The notes under the pieces were generated by a model. That model was not told where the DNA came from and searched no databases. It saw nothing but the letters and a program-made list of their open reading frames with translations. From Desulfosarcina sp. (GTDB taxonomy: Bacteria; Desulfobacterota; Desulfobacteria; Desulfobacterales; Desulfosarcinaceae), in assembly GCA_030642405.1 (NCBI GenBank), contig DAOWNV010000107.1, forward strand, positions 1-8,360: 8,360 bases of DNA, given 5' to 3'. Of this stretch, positions 1-6,934 are shown one piece after another. Made by a program: the position numbers and the translations under genes. Every line of letters starts with the position of its first letter. Within the stretch, counting starts at the first letter, position 1.

Positions 1-1087
1 ACGTCGACCCCTCGCCCACCCGGCTGTCAACATTTACCACACCGCCATGCTCGTTGATAATTCCATACACTACGGAAAGTCCCAAACCCGTTCCTTGATC
101 TACGTCTTTTGTTGTAAAAAACGGGAGAAAAATTTTGTTTTTAATCTCTTCTTGAATTCCAGTACCCGTATCTTCAACTTTCATGGAAACCAGGTCCCGT
201 TTGACGCCGGTTGTCATGGTTAAAACACCACCGTCCGGCATGGCATGGATGGCATTGACCACCAGATTGACAAGGACCTGGTTAAGTTGCGCCGGATCAC
301 CGTTTACCGCAGGCAACTTTGCATCCATCTTCAAAACGATTTCAATGTTATTTTGCGCGCAGCGGAACTCGAAAAAATCCATCCAGTTTTCGATCAGTTG
401 ATTCAGGTTGATCTCTGCTTGTGACACACTTGTCTGCCTGCTGAAAAGCAGTACCTTTTTTATCACTTCTCTGGCATACAGTGCCGACTTTACGATTTTT
501 TCCAGATCTTGATAAACGGCTTCGGGAAGATCGGGAGAATTTGACGCAAGTTGGGCAAACCCGAGAATGTCACCAAGAGGGTTGTTCAACTCATGGGCCA
601 TACCCGCTGCCAATTGCCCTATGGTTGCCAATCGATCCGCATGCAGGAGCTGTTCTTCCAGGAGTTCCTTTTTCTCTTTGGCCTCTCGACGCTCTATCAG
701 ATAGGCAATTTTACGTGAAGCCGAATCCATCAGCCTGGTTTCTTCTAATGAAAAAGAGTTTTGCGCCTCTTTTGCCTGCGCATCGTTTCGTATACGACCG
801 ATTTCAACGGATCCCCTCACTTCTCCATTTACGATAATGTCTTTGATGGAACGTTGCAGCGATAGATCAAACCCTTTTGTATGATAGTTTTTTCCATCAA
901 TATGGATAGATGCCACTATTTTTTCAGGAGACTCAAACGCCTGTGGGATCAGGTCGACAATATCCCTGAGTTTGACGTCGAAAGAATCACTGTCGTCAAC
1001 GGCCTTTTGTGCAATCAAGTACAAACAGGTCAATACCCTTATTTTTTCGAGAATCTCAGCATTATGCTTCGATTCATCTTCCGGCAT
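1..1087 (-). CDS. Soluble sensor histidine kinase with N-terminal GAF-like domain (C-terminus cut by window edge)
   Basis: I translated this frame by hand; 362 codons are visible and it runs off the left edge without a stop. The H-box reads MAHELNNPLG, with the phosphoacceptor at His165. The ATPase domain follows: an N-box NLVVNA (Asn274 and Asn278), a G1 box DTGTGI, an F box LPFFTTK and a G2 box GTGLGLS close to the edge. Residues 1-130 look like the degenerate GAF-like input domain common in delta-proteobacterial and archaeal kinases (LIPQAFESPEKIVASIHIDG, then DIIVNGEVRGSVEIG). Residues 131-150 are a charged, probably coiled-coil linker. No membrane segment is visible, so it should sit in the cytoplasm; the signal it senses is unknown. 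The start at 1087 is preferred because AAGGA lies 6 bases upstream. In-frame alternatives are ATG at 1117 and GTG at 1132, both without a good ribosome binding site. A partner response regulator would lie beyond the left edge. Confidence 0.93.
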   Translation of the reverse strand, partial: MPEDESKHNAEILEKIRVLTCLYLIAQKAVDDSDSFDVKLRDIVDLIPQAFESPEKIVASIHIDGKNYHTKGFDLSLQRSIKDIIVNGEVRGSVEIGRIRNDAQAKEAQNSFSLEETRLMDSASRKIAYLIERREAKEKKELLEEQLLHADRLATIGQLAAGMAHELNNPLGDILGFAQLASNSPDLPEAVYQDLEKIVKSALYAREVIKKVLLFSRQTSVSQAEINLNQLIENWMDFFEFRCAQNNIEIVLKMDAKLPAVNGDPAQLNQVLVNLVVNAIHAMPDGGVLTMTTGVKRDLVSMKVEDTGTGIQEEIKNKIFLPFFTTKDVDQGTGLGLSVVYGIINEHGGVVNVDSRVGEGST

Positions 1088-1093
1088 ATTTTT

Positions 1094-1098
1094 TCCTT
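1094..1098 (-). promoter_or_regulatory. Ribosome binding site deciding the kinase start
   Basis: AAGGA lies 6 bases upstream of the ATG at 1087. The in-frame ATG at 1117 and GTG at 1132 have nothing comparable, so this site favours the shorter protein. Confidence 0.6.
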
Positions 1099-1132
1099 GC
1101 AAAGACCGTCCCCCCATCACTTTTTGATCCAC

Positions 1133-1161
1133 ACTTTAACAGCGGTGATATGATTTGGCAA
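1133..1161 (-). promoter_or_regulatory. Candidate sigma70-type promoter for the histidine kinase
   Basis: On the minus strand TTGCCA (1161-1156, five of six matches to TTGACA) is followed after 17 bases by TAAAGT (1138-1133, four of six matches to TATAAT). Transcription would start near 1126 and give a 5' leader of about 40 bases before the kinase ATG at 1087. The kinase would then be transcribed apart from the corrinoid operon, whose last stop codon is about 200 bases upstream. This rests on consensus matching only. Confidence 0.4.
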
Positions 1162-1178
1162 TGCCGGTGAAGCATTGC
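1158..1178. repeat. Inverted repeat, 7-bp arms with 7-base spacer, overlapping the candidate -35 box
   Basis: The arms GCAATGC (1158-1164) and GCATTGC (1172-1178) are perfect reverse complements. The left arm overlaps the TTGCCA element of the candidate kinase promoter. There is no T-run on the minus-strand 3' side, so it does not look like an intrinsic terminator of the upstream operon. An operator is possible but unproven. Confidence 0.45.
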
Positions 1179-1285
1179 AATATTAATACAATTGAAACTA
1201 TATGGTATAGGAGATTGAAGTTCTGAAAATCACAGAAGGTGGGTACGACCACAGCCGCAGATGAATTTTAGCGCCAACCGATTTC

Positions 1286-3304
1286 TCATTGTATTTTTTC
1301 ACCAGTTTGGATCCTGGCGGAAATACCGTTCAGCAATGCCTCGAAGGCAATCTTCAACACGTGAGGCATCGGCTTTGAGAAGTCAAAAACCTGTTTTCCC
1401 GAGATGGGTTTTCCGGCAATACGGGTGGATATCTGATCGCACCAGACCTCGAAATAGCTGATATCCGTAATCAATCCGCGTTCATATTGATCGCTGATGG
1501 CAAGAGCCGCTTCAACGAAACCTGCGGTTGCAGGCTCAAGCAGCAACTGCCCCATCTCCCGGGTAAGATCAGATCCCTGGATACCGCAGGAACAATCACC
1601 GACCAGGCCGAAAAAGCTGATCTTACGCTCTTCGAGGCGGTGAAAAATGGATCGTTGCTGAATTATACCATTCTGCCTGTACACCGCATCCTTGACACCG
1701 GCATAAACCGCTTTGGCGATGAGTTCACCCATTTTGGAATGACCGCCGGTATTGTCGATACGTGTTCCGGTGCCTTCGACAACGATAATGTTGTCGGTTC
1801 CCGTCCCCGTAGCCGGGTTGGCCATTGCCGTATAGGCACTGCGAATATCCATATCCTGAAGGGCGGCCGATTTGGCTTCGGTGGCCGAGATGATTGCCCG
1901 GTTCATAGCTCGCGGGGTAAGCTGCATGTTGGACAAAATGATCATATTGATGGTACCGGGCTCGTAAAAACGACCGATGTCCTCGGCCATGCGTACGGCA
2001 TTGGACCGCACACCGGCCGTCACCAGGGCGTAGACAACCATCTCTTTGAACTGCTGTTTCTGCACGGATAGATTATCCATGTTCGCACCGGTAAACAGCA
2101 AACTGGTGTCGTTTCCGTCTATGTCGATGGATTGCATCAGTTGCCTGCGCGACTCTTCCAGACCGATGCGATGGTACAGTCCCCACACCTGAGGGGGAGA
2201 ATAGCTGTTGCCCACAACGCGGATCTGCTCCCGGTATCCCTCCAGGGTAGAATTCACGGACATCGGTGTGTTCAAATGGATCAACAGGGTTTTATGAGTG
2301 TAGTCGTTTACACGGCTCTCCACCACTTCTGCGTTACCTACATAATCCAGTGCCAAAGATACCGGCTTCGATCCAATTTTGCGATCCGGTTGCAGGCGAG
2401 GTAGTGTGGCAAACTCAGCCCCGTAAATAGTTGCCGCTAAACAACTGACGAAATACCCGGTGCGAGTGGACAACCGACAGGTAAGCTCACAGGGAAAATA
2501 GAAGATTTTGCTGTTTTTTACGGCATCCACATCCCTCCAGCCGGGTTTGTCCAATATCTTTTCAGCGGATTGCCGATCCTGGCCACAACCATAAATGACT
2601 TCCGGATTGAAGGCTTTCCACTCCTCAAGGGTCATTGGTACGATCGCACCGGTTTTCCCAAGCTTCGGGGCAATGCCGCCTGCCAGCCGGATCATTTCAT
2701 TTTGAAAGGAGTCGTCTCCCGGCGTCATGACGCGATTGCGACCCATGAGCCGCATAACACGTTTTCTGTCTGCCGCCGGAACCGTATTGATTTTTTTATT
2801 CGTTTGCTCAAGATCAACTTTGATCTCGTTCATTAATGCTTTTGCAGCTTGCTCTCGCTGAAAAATTTTTCCAAGCAGTGCAATGGAAGCATACAGGTCT
2901 GCCAGGGTATTTAGTGGCAGTTGAATCACATGGGCACGGTCTTTTTTTGTATAGGTCGTAATGATGGTTTCATGAAATTCGGAAACAAAAAGGGCATCGG
3001 GTGCCAATGCATCAATCATAGCAATGGAGGGCAAAAAGAAGCCGCCAACCGTCGGCTTGGTAGCAGCTTGCGGCGGATACTTGTCGTGATAAGTGACCCC
3101 GGCAACATCATCTCCGGCACCGATACGAAAGAGAATTTCAGTTACAGCCGGTACTATGGACACTACTTTTTGAAAAGGCTGGTCAATAAAAATTGTGCGA
3201 CCGGCTGCATCCTGAAATTCTATTGGATACTTAGCAACCGCCGGGAAGGGAAAAATGAGAAAGAGGGTAACAAAAATTGAGAGTATTCGAATAAGAAATC
3301 GCAT
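1286..3304 (-). CDS. Exported fusion of BtuF-type corrinoid-binding protein and CbiZ adenosylcobinamide amidohydrolase
   Basis: This is a 672-residue protein. Residues 1-24 are a signal peptide (hydrophobic core, then AVA before Lys25). Residues about 26-300 are a class III periplasmic binding domain of the BtuF/FepB type, with VVSIVPAVTEILFRIGAG and later TPGDDSFQNEMIRLAGG. Residues about 337-548 match CbiZ: VTAGVRSNAVRM (428-439), ATEAKSAAL (474-482), ATGTGTDNIIVV (498-509) and GGHSKMGELIAKAVYAGV (520-537). CbiZ enzymes hydrolyse the amide bond of adenosylcobinamide to give adenosylcobyric acid, used in cobamide salvage and remodelling. Residues about 550-672 form an extra region, including DCSCG, that I cannot assign. 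The signal peptide implies that both domains act in the periplasm. It is the last gene of the riboswitch operon, 68 bases after the propeller gene, and GGGAAG lies 4 bases before the ATG. The family call is firm; the periplasmic location is inferred. Confidence 0.93.
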   Translation of the reverse strand: MRFLIRILSIFVTLFLIFPFPAVAKYPIEFQDAAGRTIFIDQPFQKVVSIVPAVTEILFRIGAGDDVAGVTYHDKYPPQAATKPTVGGFFLPSIAMIDALAPDALFVSEFHETIITTYTKKDRAHVIQLPLNTLADLYASIALLGKIFQREQAAKALMNEIKVDLEQTNKKINTVPAADRKRVMRLMGRNRVMTPGDDSFQNEMIRLAGGIAPKLGKTGAIVPMTLEEWKAFNPEVIYGCGQDRQSAEKILDKPGWRDVDAVKNSKIFYFPCELTCRLSTRTGYFVSCLAATIYGAEFATLPRLQPDRKIGSKPVSLALDYVGNAEVVESRVNDYTHKTLLIHLNTPMSVNSTLEGYREQIRVVGNSYSPPQVWGLYHRIGLEESRRQLMQSIDIDGNDTSLLFTGANMDNLSVQKQQFKEMVVYALVTAGVRSNAVRMAEDIGRFYEPGTINMIILSNMQLTPRAMNRAIISATEAKSAALQDMDIRSAYTAMANPATGTGTDNIIVVEGTGTRIDNTGGHSKMGELIAKAVYAGVKDAVYRQNGIIQQRSIFHRLEERKISFFGLVGDCSCGIQGSDLTREMGQLLLEPATAGFVEAALAISDQYERGLITDISYFEVWCDQISTRIAGKPISGKQVFDFSKPMPHVLKIAFEALLNGISARIQTGEKIQ

Positions 3305-3372
3305 AACACTTCCCGGCGGTTTTGTTCAACCTTGTTGTGTAAGAAGATTACCTCTGGCTGAGTTGAATAATA

Positions 3373-4677
3373 TTAATCAAAAAGTCCTGCAAAAACCGTA
3401 TCGATGAAGCAGGTGCTATCATCATCATCGTCACCTCCGCCATCACCATCACCGTCATCACCGTCATCATCATCGTCCATGCTGGTAAACACAACCATAA
3501 TGGGATTAAGATTTGTGGAGACCTTTTCATCGATGGTATCATCAGCGGTTTTCAGAACAACAACCTCGGCATCGGTCTGGTTGCAAACCCAGAGCATGTT
3601 GTTTTTATCTGAATAAGCCCCGGACTGCATGCCGGCAATACTCTTTCCGGTCAGATAGTCGGAAACAACACCGGATACTTCACCCGTAGTTGGAGAAAAA
3701 CCGTAGAGGGTATTATCTCCCCAGCCCGAATAACCGATAAAGTAACCTTTATCGGCCGAAACGATAGCCATGCCCGAAATATTCCCGTAAGGATGGTCTG
3801 CATCGTCTCCATCATCCACGAGAAGAGCTGTTTCGTAAGTGGAAGGATTGATGGTTACAATTCCGCCGGAGTACTCAGGATCACGGCCGCTCCATGAGCT
3901 CCCATAGTCACCCACACCCTGAACATAAATGGTGCTGTCGGCAGCCAGATATTGAATCGCACCGGGATTGGTTACCGGCAACGGAATTCCCAGGACATTA
4001 TCTTCATTGGTCACCCCGGCATCGATTTCCGTATCGGTGGCCGTATCGAACAGGGCGACATAAGCAGTGTTGGAAGGTACATAGCTATTATCCCGATCCA
4101 GCCGCTGCAAAGTGATATATAACACGCCATTTACGATGACACCGTTATCCATTTCGGGGATGCCGTCCGAATCGGCATAGGAACTGAGATCCAGTTCACC
4201 GATTTTGAACTCCGCTTCCGATTTGGCGGACGGATTGATGATCCAGGCTTTCGTGCTTCCGTATCGGGTCAGGTAGGCTTTTTCAGCGTTGAGAAATATC
4301 AGTGCATGGGGATTTGCGTTCTCTTCGTCGCCCAGCACGGAATATTGATAAATGGGCGTTTCCGGAGCCGCAACGTCAAATTTGGCAATATTGTTGGCTT
4401 GATACCGTTCGAGGCGGTAAAAGTAGTTTTCATAGGCCGCAACCATGATGTCTGAAATGGTCGGCAACAGGTCTGTCTTAATGGCACGCGGGCCACCTAC
4501 CGGATCAACATCAGCAACGCAATGAGCACCGCTGCTGTAATCGGCTGCGGCAGTAGCGATAATCGCCTGCTCTTTGACTTCCGAAAATGCCGACGCGGGC
4601 AGTGATCCGATAATGATTACGGAGAGTAGACCGACCCAAATGAACATTTTTCTAATCTTTTCCGTTTTGTGTTGCAT
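3373..4677 (-). CDS. Secreted YncE-like beta-propeller protein with Asp/Gly tail and C-terminal CFI motif
   Basis: This is a 434-residue protein. Residues 1-30 form a signal peptide (hydrophobic stretch 12-29, cleavage probably after ASA); there is no lipobox. Residues about 65-398 show repeated short beta segments of a propeller: ALIFLNAEKAYLTRYG, GVIVNGVLYITLQRL, IQYLAADSTIYVQG, MAIVSADKGYFIGYSGWG and MLWVCNQTDAEVVVL. Residues 401-420 contain only Asp (14) and Gly (6), and the chain ends STCFIDTVFAGLFD. CFI-type C-termini after low-complexity linkers occur on surface proteins of delta-proteobacteria, so the tail may be a sorting or anchoring signal. The gene starts 3 bases after the TonB-receptor stop, and its ribosome binding site lies inside the receptor's last codons, so the two are probably co-translated. 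By position it could help capture corrinoids, like BtuG in Bacteroides; that function is inferred, not shown by sequence identity. Confidence 0.85.
   Translation of the reverse strand: MQHKTEKIRKMFIWVGLLSVIIIGSLPASAFSEVKEQAIIATAAADYSSGAHCVADVDPVGGPRAIKTDLLPTISDIMVAAYENYFYRLERYQANNIAKFDVAAPETPIYQYSVLGDEENANPHALIFLNAEKAYLTRYGSTKAWIINPSAKSEAEFKIGELDLSSYADSDGIPEMDNGVIVNGVLYITLQRLDRDNSYVPSNTAYVALFDTATDTEIDAGVTNEDNVLGIPLPVTNPGAIQYLAADSTIYVQGVGDYGSSWSGRDPEYSGGIVTINPSTYETALLVDDGDDADHPYGNISGMAIVSADKGYFIGYSGWGDNTLYGFSPTTGEVSGVVSDYLTGKSIAGMQSGAYSDKNNMLWVCNQTDAEVVVLKTADDTIDEKVSTNLNPIMVVFTSMDDDDDGDDGDGDGGGDDDDDSTCFIDTVFAGLFD
3410..3481. repeat. Low-complexity trinucleotide tract encoding the Asp/Gly run
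   Basis: The plus strand carries runs of atc, gtc, acc and gcc triplets that encode the 20-residue Asp/Gly segment of the propeller protein (GAT, GAC and GGN codons on the minus strand). Tracts like this can change length by slippage in steps of three without breaking the reading frame. It also produces spurious low-complexity reading frames in other frames. Confidence 0.8.
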
Positions 4678-4680
4678 GCT

Positions 4681-6738
4681 TCACTCCTTTTTTGTGTTAG
4701 GTTTTTTTGAAAATGTATATTTTAAGGACGCATAAAACGATCTTCCGGGTAAGGGGAACCCGTTGAAATCCTCATACAGTGCATCGTTCAGGTTTTTACC
4801 CTCCAATTTCAGCATCCATGGCCCTTGAGCCCAGGCAATACCGACATTGAGCTCTTTTTTATCTGCTGCCGGCAACAGGTTGGCAGTATCATAGTACATG
4901 CCGGTTTCAAGGACATACTCACCAAACAGGGTAAAGCCTGAATGCCTTGCCTCGAGTCTGCCGAGAAGGGAATTTTCTAATCGGCCGGGGAGTTGCTTTT
5001 CCTTAAAAGCTTTGACGTCGCTCTCGTTTTTTGGGTCCTGGGAGGTGTAATTCACTACGGCCCGGAAGTAATCGAAAAACTCGGCAACAGCACTGGCCTC
5101 GATCCCCTGAATCAAGGCACCCGGTACATTGACGGATTTCCCGATCCCCCGCGCATCGTAGACCCTCGTAATCAAATCCTCAACATCGCTTCGAAAATAA
5201 GCAGCACTGAGTGTGAGCCGCTGTAGCCAATCCACAGGGAGCATCCATTGACCCTGGGCGCCGATGTCAAAGTTAACACCTGTCTCTTCCTTCAAATTCG
5301 GGTTGCCGACAAAAAGGCCACGATCACCGAAGAGTTCAAAGAAAGAGGGTTGGCGGACATACTGGGCCAGATTGGATTTTAATTTCAACCACGATAGCGG
5401 GCCGTAAACCACACCGATTTGCGGGGTAAGGTAATTGTCGCTACGGCTCTGTTCTTCAAGGGTCGTTCCCCAGATACTGGTATCAGCGCCGAGCTTATCC
5501 TCAAGCCAGGTATAACGAGCAGCAGGGGTAACGATCAGGGTTTCGTCGAAGAAAAAAAAGCTGTCCTGCAACCCCAAAGAGATAGAGTCCCTTCGGCTGT
5601 CCCCTGGATTGCTTTTTCCCAGATGATCATCGCTTTCATAGGTCTCGTGAAGGTAATTTACCGTTCCGATCAAGTCTTGCCAATCCCCCATCCACTCGGC
5701 AAACAGATCGGCATTTAAACGGCCGGTGGTGTATGTGGAATGCTGTTTCGCCAAGCCAATGTGCCCCCCCCTGTCATCGTATTCTTCTTCTTTCCAAGTG
5801 TATGAAAACTGGGCGCTGGTGTCAAGATGAGCGGAGGTGAGGTCGTCGGCGGTCGCCTTGGCCGTTGCAATATTTCGGATGGTGTCCAACGTAGATTTCG
5901 TCAACGGGCTGTTGTTCCAACTGGGGATTCCTTGGTCCTTGATGAAGAATTGATTCATCAGGTCCAGTCGCAAGGTGTCCGAAGCATCGTATCCCCCCTT
6001 GGCTAGTACATTGATCTGCTCAACCTGGGCGTTGTTGCGATTTTCATAGCGATCATCATCGGGATTCCATTGGGTCCCATTGTCGTTGAGGATTTCAAAA
6101 TCATTGTCCGAAGCGAGATAATCCGCAGAGAGGAGATAATCGAATCGGTTCAGTTTGTGATTGATGAAGCCGTTCAACTTCTGGCTGTTAAACGACCCAT
6201 ACCCACCGGAAGCACTTGCATTCAATCCCTTTTCAACACGCAGGGTTCTAATATTGACCGCTCCGCCGATCCCCGAATAACCGAAATTTATGGGCGTGGC
6301 CCCCCGGTAGATATCGATGGCAGCAACATCGGAAAGGGAAATGGTGCTAAGATCTACCCCACCACCGGAAGTATCGTTGAGCAAAATACCGTCCATGAAA
6401 ATCAGCACCTGATTGCTGGAGGCACCACGTAAAGAGACCGTTGAGAAAGAACCCAGCCCCCCTGATTGTCGAACCTGTACGCCAACCTCCTTTTCTATGA
6501 TTTCCGCAATATTTTCGGTTTTGCCTTCAAAATCCTCTCTTTCTATGGTGGTCGTCATTACCGGTGTGATCTCTTTGTCTACATCTCCGGTTCTCATGGG
6601 CTGGTCGATCTTTTTAGCCGTAACGACAACTACGTCCAGCAGGATTGGCTGTTTCTTCTTTTCCTGCTCTGCGTAAACACCAGTTACCGAAAAAAACAGG
6701 ACAACTATACCAATGCTCCACGCAATTCTGCTTTTCAT
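4681..6738 (-). CDS. BtuB-like TonB-dependent outer-membrane receptor, probable corrinoid transporter
   Basis: This is a 685-residue protein from the chosen ATG at 6738. Residues 1-23 are a signal peptide ending VYA before Glu24. A TonB-box-like segment DVVVVTA lies at 35-41. The plug domain spans about 50-165, with SLRGASSNQVLIFMDG (102-117) and IDIYRGATPINFGYSGIGGAVNIRT in pieces at 141-165. The rest is a 22-strand-type barrel with many alternating aromatic strands and YASLKYTF near the C-terminus, followed by a short charged extension. E. coli BtuB is 614 residues, so this is somewhat long but within range. Corrinoid as substrate is inferred from the cobalamin riboswitch upstream and the BtuF-CbiZ gene downstream. 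The ATG at 6738 is preferred over an in-frame GTG at 6777 because AGGTG lies 6 bases ahead of it and the signal peptide then begins with MKSR. Confidence 0.92.
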   Translation of the reverse strand: MKSRIAWSIGIVVLFFSVTGVYAEQEKKKQPILLDVVVVTAKKIDQPMRTGDVDKEITPVMTTTIEREDFEGKTENIAEIIEKEVGVQVRQSGGLGSFSTVSLRGASSNQVLIFMDGILLNDTSGGGVDLSTISLSDVAAIDIYRGATPINFGYSGIGGAVNIRTLRVEKGLNASASGGYGSFNSQKLNGFINHKLNRFDYLLSADYLASDNDFEILNDNGTQWNPDDDRYENRNNAQVEQINVLAKGGYDASDTLRLDLMNQFFIKDQGIPSWNNSPLTKSTLDTIRNIATAKATADDLTSAHLDTSAQFSYTWKEEEYDDRGGHIGLAKQHSTYTTGRLNADLFAEWMGDWQDLIGTVNYLHETYESDDHLGKSNPGDSRRDSISLGLQDSFFFFDETLIVTPAARYTWLEDKLGADTSIWGTTLEEQSRSDNYLTPQIGVVYGPLSWLKLKSNLAQYVRQPSFFELFGDRGLFVGNPNLKEETGVNFDIGAQGQWMLPVDWLQRLTLSAAYFRSDVEDLITRVYDARGIGKSVNVPGALIQGIEASAVAEFFDYFRAVVNYTSQDPKNESDVKAFKEKQLPGRLENSLLGRLEARHSGFTLFGEYVLETGMYYDTANLLPAADKKELNVGIAWAQGPWMLKLEGKNLNDALYEDFNGFPLPGRSFYASLKYTFSKKPNTKKE
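4684..4689 (-). promoter_or_regulatory. Strong ribosome binding site of the propeller gene, inside the receptor gene's 3' end
   Basis: AAGGAG lies 6 bases before the propeller ATG at 4677 and overlaps the last sense codons of the TonB receptor. With only 3 bases between stop and start, this arrangement favours translational coupling. Confidence 0.8.
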
Positions 6739-6842
6739 CCACAACACCTGACAAAAAAAAGGAAACAGCCTTTCCACAAACCTGGTAGAAAAAAATCGAT
6801 TGTTAAAGGACAGGAATAACCTATGGCACTACCTGCAAACAT
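6735..6842 (-). CDS. Possible 35-codon leader ORF overlapping the receptor start (ATGA)
   Basis: An ATG at 6842-6840 opens a frame of 35 codons that ends at TGA 6737-6735. The ATG of the receptor gene (6738-6736) overlaps this stop in the arrangement ATGA, typical of translational coupling. The peptide would be hydrophobic and Cys-rich, beginning MFAGSAIGYSCP and ending FFVRCCG. AGGG lies about 9 bases before the start, a weak to moderate ribosome binding site. It sits between the terminator and the receptor, so it would be translated only on read-through transcripts. A frame of this length can arise by chance; no family is recognised. Confidence 0.25.
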   Translation of the reverse strand: MFAGSAIGYSCPLTIDFFLPGLWKGCFLFFVRCCG

Positions 6843-6860
6843 GACTTTGAACCCTATATA

Positions 6861-6902
6861 AAAATAAAAATCCCCGGACCGATAAACCTTCCATCCGGGG
6901 AT
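6861..6902 (-). terminator. Rho-independent terminator of the riboswitch expression platform
   Basis: On the minus strand ATCCCCGGA (6902-6894) and TCCGGGGAT (6878-6870) form a perfect 9-bp GC-rich stem with a 15-base loop. The stem runs straight into a U-rich tract (ATTTTTATTTTT on the minus strand, 6872-6861 region). It lies about 70 bases after the aptamer and 120 bases before the receptor ATG, the usual place for a riboswitch-controlled attenuator. Confidence 0.88.
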
Positions 6903-6934
6903 GTCCCTTTGTATCCTCAGTGATCTTCAATAGA

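Noticed and set aside
1215..1240. Terminator hairpin after the BtuF-CbiZ gene (TTCTG/CAGAA)
   Set aside because: The stem is only 5 bp, AT-rich and lacks a following U-tract on the minus strand.
1487..2071. 194-codon plus-strand frame inside the BtuF-CbiZ gene
   Set aside because: It is antisense to highly conserved CbiZ motifs, has no recognisable domain and no good ribosome binding site.
3325..3367. Inverted repeat TTCAAC/GTTGAA in the gap between propeller and BtuF-CbiZ genes
   Set aside because: The arms are 6 bp with a 31-base loop, expected by chance; there is no T-run.
3410..3481. CRISPR-like or tandem repeat array
   Set aside because: The unit is a triplet within a coding sequence; there are no spacers.
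3348..3542. Met/Val/Thr-rich minus-strand frame and Ser/Pro-rich plus-strand frame over the Asp/Gly tract
   Set aside because: Both are frame shadows of the low-complexity triplet tract in the propeller gene.
6739..6777. In-frame GTG at 6777 as the start of the TonB receptor (13 extra residues)
   Set aside because: The added residues would spoil the signal peptide; the ATG at 6738 has AGGTG at 6 bases and gives a normal MKSR start.
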